From: Streptococcus sp.
GTDB taxonomy: Bacteria; Bacillota; Bacilli; Lactobacillales; Streptococcaceae
Direction of reading: 5' to 3'
NCBI GenBank assembly: GCA_030825825.1
Contig: JAPJPE010000083.1
Span: forward strand, 1-5,862
DNA length: 5,862 nt
Positions within the stretch are counted from its first letter, which is position 1; each line of letters starts with the position of its first letter. The position numbers and the translations under genes are program-made. The notes under the pieces were generated by a model, which saw nothing but the letters and a program-made list of their open reading frames with translations, had not been told where the DNA came from and searched no databases. Below, piece after piece: positions 1-5,680 of the stretch.

Positions 1-6
1 GAAGTT

Positions 7-456
7 ATGAAAAAATTTAAACGTATTCTTTTGGCTGTAGTAGCTGTTTTTGCAGCAGTCCTCTTGGTGGCATGTGGTGCCAAAAGTGATAACGGGACTT
101 ATGTCTACAAACCATCAAAAACTGAACTCAAGAAAATTCTTGAGGAGCAAGGCTTATCAGGTAGTCAATTAGAGTCTATTGGAGATGTTATTAATTTTGA
201 AGTTTCCATTAAGATCAAAGATTCAAAAGGAACCCTCAGCATCGCGGGTGAAGTCGCTGGTCAAAAGAATGAGCGATCTTATGATGTCAAAATCAATCAA
301 AAAGAGAAAACAATCGCGTCAAAAGATGGTAGTGGAGAAAAGATTACATACAAGGTCGATGGTGACTATTTGACATTTGATCTTTCTAAGTTAAGTAATA
401 GCAACCAAGGGGATCTTATGATTCTTAAAAATGCAAAACTCAAACGCACGAAATAA
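7..456 (+). CDS. Small lipoprotein, copy 1 of a tandem pair
   Basis: A 149-aa secreted lipoprotein of unknown function. Residues 1-22 form a lipoprotein signal peptide: basic MKKFKR, then a run of Ala/Val/Leu ending in the lipobox LVAC, so Cys23 should be lipidated by Lgt and become the mature N-terminus after LspA cleavage. The protein would be anchored on the outer face of the membrane. The mature part (126 residues) is rich in Lys, Asp and Ser, with alternating polar/hydrophobic stretches that suggest a small beta-rich domain, and a basic tail ending KLKRTK. No catalytic motif is visible. It is a paralogue of the next gene. The ATG is the natural start because the signal peptide follows at once, but only six bases precede it here, so its ribosome site and promoter lie outside the window. 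The lipoprotein call is firm; the role is unknown. Confidence 0.88.
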   Translation: MKKFKRILLAVVAVFAAVLLVACGAKSDNGTYVYKPSKTELKKILEEQGLSGSQLESIGDVINFEVSIKIKDSKGTLSIAGEVAGQKNERSYDVKINQKEKTIASKDGSGEKITYKVDGDYLTFDLSKLSNSNQGDLMILKNAKLKRTK

Positions 457-464
457 TGCAAGTG

Positions 465-496
465 AAGAGCGGGGAAACCTGCTTTTTTTCTTTTTA
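465..496 (+). terminator. Intrinsic terminator after lipoprotein copy 1
   Basis: The stem AGCGGG (468-473) pairs with CCTGCT (478-483) around a GAAA tetraloop, with one G-U pair. It can be extended by 465-467 with 484-486. A T-rich run (483-495) follows. The same hairpin occurs after the second copy at 994-1015. Confidence 0.85.
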
Positions 497-503
497 GAAT
501 ATC

Positions 504-532
504 TTGAATTAGTATTAAAATAATGGTAAAAT
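504..532 (+). promoter_or_regulatory. SigA-type promoter for lipoprotein copy 2
   Basis: The -35 box TTGAAT (504-509) and the -10 box TAAAAT (527-532) are 17 bases apart. It lies between the copy 1 terminator and the copy 2 ribosome site AGGAG (551-555). The predicted transcript start is near 539. This implies that the two paralogues are transcribed separately. Confidence 0.7.
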
Positions 533-562
533 CTGATTATAAAGTACATTAGGAGATTGATT

Positions 563-985
563 ATGAAAAATATTAAACGACTTGTTTTAGGTTTTGTTGC
601 TATTTTTGCAGTTTTTCTGTTAGTAGCTTGCGGTGCCAAAAGTGATAACGGGACCTACAAAATGGAAACGAATATTAATCAGTTATTGGGACAAGATTCT
701 GAATCTGAAGTGTTGAAAGATGCGAAAGTTACCATTGAATTGACTATTAAGGATTCAAAAGGGGAATTAAAAATTATTCAGAAGGTAGCTGGTAATGAAG
801 TACCAATAAAATTAGATTTAAAAGTTGATCAAAAGGAAAAATCATTAAAACGTTCTTATGGTGATATGGAGTTGAAATACAACATCAAAGGTGATGAATT
901 GACATTTGATCTATCTAAGTTAAGTTCTAGTGATCAAGCGAATCTTATTATTCTTAAAAACGCTAAACTCAAGCGCACAAAATAA
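563..985 (+). CDS. Small lipoprotein, copy 2 of a tandem pair
   Basis: A 140-aa paralogue of the preceding lipoprotein. The start chosen is ATG 563, giving MKNIKR, a hydrophobic stretch and the lipobox LVAC with Cys23. An in-frame TTG at 557 lies only two codons upstream and just two bases after AGGAG (551-555), too close to be used, whereas ATG 563 has a 7-base spacing. After Cys23 both copies share GAKSDNGTY. They also share the pattern IKDSKG, VDQKEK or INQKEK, and a C-terminal block around LTFDLSKL ending ILKNAKLKRTK. The central part is nine residues shorter and clearly diverged. The strong identity at both ends against a changed middle suggests duplication followed by diversification of the exposed domain. 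It is predicted to be a membrane-anchored extracellular protein. The function is not recognised; an accessory role for the downstream exporter is only a guess from position. Confidence 0.88.
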   Translation: MKNIKRLVLGFVAIFAVFLLVACGAKSDNGTYKMETNINQLLGQDSESEVLKDAKVTIELTIKDSKGELKIIQKVAGNEVPIKLDLKVDQKEKSLKRSYGDMELKYNIKGDELTFDLSKLSSSDQANLIILKNAKLKRTK

Positions 986-993
986 AGCGACTG

Positions 994-1017
994 AAGAGCG
1001 GGGAAACCTGCTCTTTT
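994..1017 (+). terminator. Intrinsic terminator after lipoprotein copy 2
   Basis: A perfect 9-bp stem pairs 994-1002 with 1007-1015 around the loop GAAA (1003-1006), with one G-U pair, and is followed by a short T run. Its core is identical to that of the copy 1 terminator. At one position copy 2 has G-C (996/1013) where copy 1 has G-U (467/484), so pairing is preserved. Confidence 0.85.
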
Positions 1018-1019
1018 GC

Positions 1020-1047
1020 TTTACTTTTATAGCTGGTTTGGTATAAT
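1020..1047 (+). promoter_or_regulatory. Extended -10 promoter of the ABC exporter operon
   Basis: The -10 box TATAAT (1042-1047) is perfect and preceded by TG at 1039-1040 (TGGTATAAT, an extended -10). A weak -35 box TTTACT (1020-1025) sits 16 bases upstream, immediately after the previous terminator. Predicted transcription begins near 1054, giving a leader of about 109 bases before the start codon. Confidence 0.7.
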
Positions 1048-1060
1048 GAATGAGACTACA

Positions 1061-1120
1061 GATGGGACTGGGGCAGGAATGATTTTCTTTGAAAATGATT
1101 TCGTCTCGCTCCCTCTTTTC
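1061..1120 (+). promoter_or_regulatory. Long hairpin in the exporter leader; possible attenuator or small intergenic repeat
   Basis: An imperfect inverted repeat closes on the loop TTT (1088-1090). Pairs are 1082-1087 with 1091-1096 (6 bp), a G-G mismatch, 1076-1080 with 1098-1102, a small internal loop, 1071-1073 with 1105-1107, another internal loop, and 1064-1067 with 1110-1113. This gives about 18 pairs in total. A pyrimidine run TCTTTTC (1114-1120) follows directly, so the hairpin could end transcription early. Streptococcal genomes also carry short palindromic intergenic repeats of similar layout, and it may be one of these. Hand folding supports the structure; the function is inferred. 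Confidence 0.5.
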
Positions 1121-1162
1121 TGTATGATCTAGGAAATTATTTATGGAAAAGGAGAATCATCT

Positions 1163-2899
1163 ATGCAATATATTTGGTCTTACTTGAAAAAGTATCCCAA
1201 GTGGCTAGCCCTGAATTTATTTTCGGCCGTCCTTTTTGTCATTGTCAATTTAGGTTTGCCAACGATTCTGGCTCGCATGATTGATGAGGGGATTAACCCA
1301 CGTGATGTGGATCGGCTTTATTTCTGGGGCTGGGTCATGTTTGCGATTATTTTGCTAGGGATTGTGGGTCGGATTATCTTATCTTACGCGGTTGGCCAGC
1401 TAACGACGACCATGGTGCGCGATATGCGCAATGACCTCTATGCCAAGTTACAGGAGTATTCGCATCGCGAGTATGAGCAAATCGGGGTATCGTCATTGGT
1501 CACTCGCTTGACTTCGGATGCCTTTGTCTTGATGCAATTTACGGATTCTATGTTGAAGATGGGGGTCATCACACCCTTGATGATGGTTTCCAGTGTTCTC
1601 TTGATTTTGACAACCAGTCCTTCTCTAGCATGGATTGTAGCAGTATCTGTACCATTTCTTGCTGTTGTTGTCTGGTATGTAGCAGTCAAGACACGTCCAC
1701 TTTCTGAGAAGCAACAAAAGACCCTGGACCATCTCAATCAGTTTGCGCGTGAAAATTTGACAGGTCTCCGAGTGATCCGTGCCTTTGCCCGCGAAGAATT
1801 CCAAGAGGATAAATTTGCGGCTGAAAATGAAGTCTACGCGGAAAACTCGAATAAATTGTTCAAGTTAACTGGTTTGACTGAACCCCTGTTTGTGCAGATC
1901 ATCATTGCGATGATTGTAGCGATTGTCTGGTTTGCCTTGGATCCTCTTCATGACGGTAGTTTGAAAATTGGAGATTTGGTTGCCTTTATTGAGTATAGCT
2001 TCCACGCGCTCTTATCTTTCCTCTTTTTAGCCAATCTCTTTACTATGTATCCTCGGACTGCGGTTTCTAGCCGTCGACTCAAGGAAATCATGGACATGCC
2101 CATTTCGATTGATCCGAATGAGAATGGTGTCACAGAGACAGCATCTCGTGGCTATTTGGAATTTGATAATGTCACCTTTGCTTATCCAGGTGAGACGGAG
2201 AGTCCAGTTCTTCACAACATTTCTTTTAAGGCGAAACCAGGTGAAACAATTGCCTTTATCGGTTCGACTGGTTCTGGGAAATCGTCGCTGGTGCAGTTGA
2301 TTCCTCGATTCTATGATGTAACACTTGGAAAGATTTTGGTGGATGGCGTGGATGTCCGCGACTACAATCTGAAAGCCCTTCGCCAAAAGATTGGTTTTAT
2401 TCCGCAAAAAGCCTTACTCTTTACAGGAACCATTGCTGAAAACCTTCGTTATGGGAAAGAAGACGCCTCTGTAGAAGAGCTAGAACAAGCAGCAGATATT
2501 TCCCAAGCCAAGGATTTTATTGACAGTCGCGAGGAACGCTTTGATACACATTTGGCAGAAGGCGGAAGTAACCTATCAGGTGGTCAAAAACAACGCTTGT
2601 CCATTGCACGTGCTGTTGTCAAAGATCCAGATGTCTTTATTTTTGATGACTCTTTCTCTGCCTTGGACTACAAGACGGATGCCACTTTGCGGAAGCGTCT
2701 GAAAGAAGTTACAGGAGATGCGACCGTCTTGATCGTGGCGCAACGCGTGGGAACCATTATGGATGCGGATCAAATTATTGTTTTGGATCAAGGGGAGATC
2801 GTCGGTCGCGGAACCCACGATGAATTGATGGGAAGTAATGAAATCTATCGTGAAATTGCTAATTCGCAGCTCGATAGTCCATCATTAACAGAGGAATAG
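1163..2899 (+). CDS. ABC exporter half-transporter, degenerate-site subunit
   Basis: A 578-aa exporter-type half-transporter with an N-terminal transmembrane domain fused to an ATPase domain. Six membrane segments lie at about 16-37, 53-77, 133-152, 154-176, 241-259 and 270-294. The nucleotide-binding domain begins near 331. It has A-loop Tyr341, Walker A GSTGSGKSS (367-375, Lys373), Q-loop Gln415, a canonical signature LSGGQ (471-475), Walker B VFIFD (491-495) and D-loop SALD (499-502). Two catalytic positions are changed: the residue after Walker B is Asp496 instead of Glu, and the H-loop has Gln527 instead of His. In heterodimeric exporters such as LmrCD, BmrCD and TM287/288 these changes mark the subunit bearing the slowly hydrolysing site. 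ATG 1163 follows GGAG (1151-1154) with an 8-base gap. The partner gene starts 13 bases downstream. A multidrug or peptide efflux role is likely, but the substrate is unknown. Confidence 0.95.
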   Translation: MQYIWSYLKKYPKWLALNLFSAVLFVIVNLGLPTILARMIDEGINPRDVDRLYFWGWVMFAIILLGIVGRIILSYAVGQLTTTMVRDMRNDLYAKLQEYSHREYEQIGVSSLVTRLTSDAFVLMQFTDSMLKMGVITPLMMVSSVLLILTTSPSLAWIVAVSVPFLAVVVWYVAVKTRPLSEKQQKTLDHLNQFARENLTGLRVIRAFAREEFQEDKFAAENEVYAENSNKLFKLTGLTEPLFVQIIIAMIVAIVWFALDPLHDGSLKIGDLVAFIEYSFHALLSFLFLANLFTMYPRTAVSSRRLKEIMDMPISIDPNENGVTETASRGYLEFDNVTFAYPGETESPVLHNISFKAKPGETIAFIGSTGSGKSSLVQLIPRFYDVTLGKILVDGVDVRDYNLKALRQKIGFIPQKALLFTGTIAENLRYGKEDASVEELEQAADISQAKDFIDSREERFDTHLAEGGSNLSGGQKQRLSIARAVVKDPDVFIFDDSFSALDYKTDATLRKRLKEVTGDATVLIVAQRVGTIMDADQIIVLDQGEIVGRGTHDELMGSNEIYREIANSQLDSPSLTEE

Positions 2900-2900
2900 A

Positions 2901-2912
2901 AAGGAGAAGCAG
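2901..2912 (+). promoter_or_regulatory. Ribosome binding site between the two exporter genes
   Basis: AAGGAG (2901-2906) lies six bases before the ATG at 2913, inside the 13-base gap after the TAG of the upstream gene. There is no room for a promoter or terminator, so the two subunits share one transcript. Confidence 0.75.
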
Positions 2913-4691
2913 ATGAAACAAGAACAAAACAGTTTTAGTAGACTATGGACTTACTTGAGAGCCTATCGCTTGGAAGTTTGCTTGTCCATTTTCTTAAAAA
3001 TCCTAAGTGTCATCATGAGTGTTGTCGAACCCTTTGTTTTGGGACTTGCCATTACGGAGTTGACAAAGAATCTCATGGATATGGCAAAAGGCCTTGCAGG
3101 AGCTAGTCTGAATACTTCCTACATCGCTATCATTATGACGCTCTATCTATTCCGTGGGGTCCTCTATGAGTTGGGATCTTATTATTCCAACTATTTCATG
3201 ACCAATGCTGTTCAAAAAACCGTTCAGGACATGCGAAATGATTTGTCTCATAAAATCAATCACATTCCGGTTTCTTATTTTGACCGGCATCAGTTTGGGG
3301 ATTTGCTCGGACGTTTTACTAGCGATGTCGAAACCGTCTCTAATGCCTTGCAACAGTCCTTTTTACAAATCGTCAACGCTATCTTTACCTTGCTCTTTGT
3401 CATCACCATGGTCTTGTACTTAAATATCCAATTGGGGATGGTGGTGATCTTGTCCATTCCAATCACTTATTTCAGTGCTCGATTTATCATGAAAAAATCT
3501 CAGCCTTACTTTAAAGAGCAGGCAGATGTTTTGGGGGCAATGAACGGCTTTGTGCAAGAAAATTTAACAGGCTTTAATGTCCTTAAGCTCTACGTCCGGG
3601 AAAAATCTTCTCAGGAAGAGTTTCATGATATTACCCATCATCTTCAAAAAGTAGGATTCAAGGCTAATTTCATTTCTGGCTTAATGATGCCGATTTTAAA
3701 TGGGATTTCAGATTTGACTTATCTCATTATCGCTTTGTTTGGTGGCTTGCAAGTGATAGCAGGTCGTTTGACTGTCGGGAATATGCAGGCCTTCGTTCAA
3801 TATGTCTGGCAGATCAATCAACCGATTCAAAACTTGACCCAATTAGCCGGTCAACTCCAAAGTGCTAAATCGTCACTAGATCGGATTTTCCAAGTCATGG
3901 ATGAACCAGATGAAGTAGCAGATGTGACTGAGACCCTCTCTGGAGATTTGACAGGGCAAGTCAGCTTTAAAAACGTCGATTTCCAATATGTAGCGGATAA
4001 ACCCTTGATTCGTGATTTTAACCTAGAAGTGAAACCAGGTGAAATGGTGGCTATTGTCGGACCTACCGGAGCAGGGAAAACAACCCTGATTAATCTGCTC
4101 ATACGCTTTTACGACGTGACTGCAGGATCGATTATGGTGGATGGTCATGATATTCGCCATCTGTCTCGCCAAGATTACCGTAAGCAATTTGGGATGGTAC
4201 TTCAGGATGCTTGGTTGTACGAGGGAACCATCAAAGAAAATCTTCGCTTTGGTAACCTAGAAGCAACGGATGAAGAAATTGTTGAAGCTGCAAAAGCAGC
4301 CAATGTCGATCACTTTATCAGGACACTTCCTGGTGGTTACAATATGGAAATGAACCAGGAGTCTAGCAATATTTCTCTAGGGCAAAAGCAACTCCTAACT
4401 ATTGCGCGTGCGCTCCTTGCTGATCCTAAGATTTTGATTTTGGATGAAGCGACATCTTCTGTGGATACGCGTTTAGAGCTCTTGATTCAAAAAGCTATGA
4501 AGAATCTGATGAAGGGCCGTACTAGCTTTGTCATTGCTCACCGCTTGTCTACCATTCAAGAAGCAGATAAAATTCTTGTCCTCAAAGATGGACAAATCAT
4601 CGAACAAGGAAACCACCAATCCTTGTTGGCGGACAAGGGCTTCTACTATGAGCTCTACAATAGCCAGTTTTCAAGTAAACAAGCTAATTAA
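2913..4691 (+). CDS. ABC exporter half-transporter, catalytic-site subunit
   Basis: A 592-aa half-transporter and partner of the preceding gene. Membrane segments lie at about 21-47, 70-95, 150-170, 172-193 and 257-283, with a sixth less obvious one near 288-310. A loop of about 22 residues separates the first two segments. The ATPase domain starts near 348. It has A-loop Tyr359, Walker A GPTGAGKTT (383-391, Lys389), Q-loop Gln431, Walker B ILILD (507-511) with catalytic Glu512, D-loop SSVD (515-518) and H-loop His543. These residues are canonical, but the signature is ISLGQ (487-491) rather than LSGGQ. Paired head to tail, its Walker A/B and His face the first subunit's LSGGQ to form the active site, while its own ISLGQ faces the first subunit's Asp/Gln site. 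This mutual complementarity is strong evidence for an obligate heterodimer in the membrane. The substrate is unknown. Confidence 0.95.
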   Translation: MKQEQNSFSRLWTYLRAYRLEVCLSIFLKILSVIMSVVEPFVLGLAITELTKNLMDMAKGLAGASLNTSYIAIIMTLYLFRGVLYELGSYYSNYFMTNAVQKTVQDMRNDLSHKINHIPVSYFDRHQFGDLLGRFTSDVETVSNALQQSFLQIVNAIFTLLFVITMVLYLNIQLGMVVILSIPITYFSARFIMKKSQPYFKEQADVLGAMNGFVQENLTGFNVLKLYVREKSSQEEFHDITHHLQKVGFKANFISGLMMPILNGISDLTYLIIALFGGLQVIAGRLTVGNMQAFVQYVWQINQPIQNLTQLAGQLQSAKSSLDRIFQVMDEPDEVADVTETLSGDLTGQVSFKNVDFQYVADKPLIRDFNLEVKPGEMVAIVGPTGAGKTTLINLLIRFYDVTAGSIMVDGHDIRHLSRQDYRKQFGMVLQDAWLYEGTIKENLRFGNLEATDEEIVEAAKAANVDHFIRTLPGGYNMEMNQESSNISLGQKQLLTIARALLADPKILILDEATSSVDTRLELLIQKAMKNLMKGRTSFVIAHRLSTIQEADKILVLKDGQIIEQGNHQSLLADKGFYYELYNSQFSSKQAN

Positions 4692-4695
4692 TCTA

Positions 4696-4730
4696 AAAAG
4701 CTTGAGATAGATTTCTCAACTTTTCTCTAT
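4696..4730 (+). terminator. Terminator of the exporter operon
   Basis: AAAAG (4696-4700) and TTGAGA (4702-4707) pair with CTTTT (4720-4724) and TCTCAA (4714-4719), with C4701 bulged and the loop 4708-4713. The T-rich tract is broken by C and A, so termination may be incomplete. It starts four bases after the stop codon. Confidence 0.7.
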
Positions 4731-4780
4731 TTAATTTCTTTTGCAAAAAAGTGAAACAATAAGTTCATTACAATCCTTCA

Positions 4781-4809
4781 TTGACAGTAAGAAGCCTTCT
4801 CGGTATACT
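4781..4809 (+). promoter_or_regulatory. SigA-type promoter of the acetyltransferase gene
   Basis: A perfect -35 box TTGACA (4781-4786) and a -10 box TATACT (4804-4809) have the optimal 17-base spacing. Predicted transcription starts near 4816, giving a short leader of about 20 bases with AGGAGG (4825-4830). No operator-like repeat is seen, so expression is probably constitutive. Confidence 0.8.
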
Positions 4810-4835
4810 AGGTGTAATTTATTTAGGAGGACACC

Positions 4836-5351
4836 ATGATTATTCGACCTGTTCAACTTAGTGATGCAGCGACTATCCGAGCGATTTACCAACCTTATGT
4901 GACAGAAACAGCCATCACCTTTGAGGTCGATGTGCCGACTGTCCAGGAATTTGAAAGACGTATCACAAAAACACTGACTCAATTTCCTTATTTAGTCGCA
5001 GAAGTTGATGGGAAAGTTGTGGGTTATGCCTATGCCTCGACCTATTATGCACGCGCTGCCTATGATTGGACCACTGAATTGTCTATTTATGTAGCAAAAG
5101 AGTCACGTGGACAAGGGATTGGATCAGCCCTTTATACTGCCTTAGAAGAAGAGTTAGAAGCACGAGGTTACTTACGCTTTCTGGCTTGCATTGCAGTTCC
5201 TAACGAAGCCAGCATCTCCATGCATAAAAAGCGGGGGTATGTTCAAGTGGCTCATTTTCCAAAGATTGGCTATAAGTTTAATAAATGGCATGATATCGTT
5301 TGGATGCAAAAAACCTTAAATGGTCCTGTGTCAACTTTGAAAGAGCAATGA
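4836..5351 (+). CDS. GNAT N-acetyltransferase, phosphinothricin/methionine sulfoximine acetyltransferase type
   Basis: A 171-aa cytosolic enzyme expected to transfer acetyl from acetyl-CoA to an amine. The whole chain is one GNAT domain. It begins MIIRPVQLSDAATI, typical of the family. The acetyl-CoA pyrophosphate loop is RGQGIG (91-96), after the strand TTELSIYV (79-86) that carries conserved Glu81. NEAS (123-126), His130 and RGY (133-135) make up the second half of the domain. The tail IGYKFNKWHDIVWMQ (144-158) matches the K-F-x-x-W-x-D-x-V-x-M-Q pattern of phosphinothricin and methionine sulfoximine/sulfone acetyltransferases. Length agrees with that family (about 165-180 aa). ATG 4836 has a perfect AGGAGG five bases upstream. 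It is a single-gene unit with its own promoter. The true substrate in a streptococcus is uncertain; an amino-acid-like toxic analogue is the family-based guess. Confidence 0.92.
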   Translation: MIIRPVQLSDAATIRAIYQPYVTETAITFEVDVPTVQEFERRITKTLTQFPYLVAEVDGKVVGYAYASTYYARAAYDWTTELSIYVAKESRGQGIGSALYTALEEELEARGYLRFLACIAVPNEASISMHKKRGYVQVAHFPKIGYKFNKWHDIVWMQKTLNGPVSTLKEQ

Positions 5352-5392
5352 AAAGTTTTTGAATGTCCTGTAAGAAAACAAGCTTCCGTTTC

Positions 5393-5421
5393 TTGACAGA
5401 TGAAGAACTCCATGATAAACT
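5393..5421 (+). promoter_or_regulatory. Strong promoter of the structured RNA
   Basis: The -35 box TTGACA (5393-5398) is perfect. It is followed by a 17-base spacer and the -10 box TAAACT (5416-5421), with TG at 5413-5414 forming an extended -10. The start would be near A5428. No open reading frame with a ribosome site follows before the terminator at 5551, so the promoter appears to serve an RNA. Confidence 0.8.
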
Positions 5422-5427
5422 AGTTTC

Positions 5428-5578
5428 ATGCGATGAGTCGATTGGCTCTTAGGAGCCTTTTGCGCTGAGGAGGTCTACATTCAATTGTAACGCAGGAGCG
5501 GACCTTGAGTAGTTGTGTGAACCGGCTGCTCTCACCGAAAGGTGCCTCGAATCCTGATCTTCGGATCAGGATTTTTTT
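5428..5578 (+). ncRNA. Unidentified structured RNA of about 150 nt (small RNA or terminated leader)
   Basis: A discrete transcription unit between a strong promoter and a strong terminator, without a credible reading frame. Hand folding gives a hairpin GGCTC/GAGCC (5444-5448 with 5453-5457), then a compact four-way junction. P1 pairs TGAGG (5466-5470) with CCTCG (5545-5549). P2 pairs AGGTC (5471-5475) with GACCT (5501-5505), continued inward by TACA/TGTA (5476-5479 with 5486-5489). P3 pairs GAGTAG (5507-5512) with CTGCTC (5526-5531). P4 pairs CACC (5533-5536) with GGTG (5541-5544) across a GAAA loop. P2 and P4 abut P1 without unpaired bases. TGCG (5461-5464) can pair with CGCA (5491-5494) inside the P2 bulge, giving a possible pseudoknot. 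It lacks the landmarks of tmRNA, RNase P RNA, SRP RNA or a T-box. It could be an independent small RNA, or a riboswitch-like leader of the gene at 5681. That a structured RNA exists is likely; its identity is unknown. Confidence 0.72.
5551..5578 (+). terminator. Strong UUCG-loop intrinsic terminator of the structured RNA
   Basis: A perfect 9-bp stem pairs ATCCTGATC (5551-5559) with GATCAGGAT (5564-5572) around the very stable tetraloop TTCG (5560-5563). Seven T's (5572-5578) follow. It starts one base after the P1 helix of the RNA, so the two structures can coexist; no obvious antiterminator partner for the stem was found. Confidence 0.92.
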
Positions 5579-5613
5579 GTTTCTTCAAAGAATTGAAAAC
5601 TATTATAATACAA

Positions 5614-5642
5614 TTGCTACAAAGTTACGTTGGTGTTATAAT
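5614..5642 (+). promoter_or_regulatory. Extended -10 promoter of the downstream partial gene
   Basis: The -35-like box TTGCTA (5614-5619), a 17-base spacer and a perfect -10 box TATAAT (5637-5642) are present, with TG at 5634-5635. The start is expected near 5649. The gene at 5681 can therefore be transcribed independently of the structured RNA. Confidence 0.75.
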
Positions 5643-5680
5643 ATAGTAAAGTGCCTAATGTCAGAAAGGAGTTGAGTTGA

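Noticed and set aside
557..562. TTG 557 as the start of lipoprotein copy 2
   Set aside because: It is two bases after AGGAG, too near for initiation, and ATG 563 has ideal spacing and aligns with the start of copy 1.
391..639. Minus-strand frame of 82 codons across the gap between the lipoproteins
   Set aside because: It runs antisense through the 3' end of copy 1, the terminator and promoter, and the signal peptide of copy 2, and has no ribosome site. It is a shadow frame, as are the other antisense frames inside the exporter and acetyltransferase genes.
1046..1132. A 28-codon frame in the exporter leader, spanning the hairpin, as a leader peptide
   Set aside because: Its ATG overlaps the -10 box, so it lies upstream of the expected transcript start. 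The internal in-frame ATG at 1079 has GGGGCAGGA directly against it, with no proper spacing. It is most likely a chance frame.
5373..5394. Weak stem (AAGAAAAC with GTTTCTT) as a terminator of the acetyltransferase gene
   Set aside because: It needs a bulge, has a weak A-T rich stem, lacks a T tract afterwards and overlaps the -35 box of the RNA promoter. No convincing terminator is seen directly after the acetyltransferase gene.
5433..5468. An 11-codon frame (MSRLALRSLLR) at the 5' end of the structured RNA
   Set aside because: The ATG is only about five bases from the predicted transcript start and has no ribosome site. It overlaps the hairpin and the P1 helix. The three Arg codons are notable but do not outweigh this.
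5429..5550. Hammerhead ribozyme, suggested by GATGAGTC near 5432 and CGAAA near 5536
   Set aside because: The core CUGAUGA is not matched (GCGATGA), and no GAAA follows the possible stem II at the required position. The GAAA near 5538 is simply the loop of the CACC/GGTG hairpin.
5428..5578. Assignment of the RNA to SRP RNA, tmRNA, RNase P RNA, 6S RNA or a T-box
   Set aside because: It has no GGAAGCAGC-like SRP loop, no tRNA-Ala-like ends, is far too short for RNase P RNA or tmRNA, lacks the single long bubbled hairpin of 6S RNA, and lacks the TGGTACCGCG antiterminator of T-boxes.
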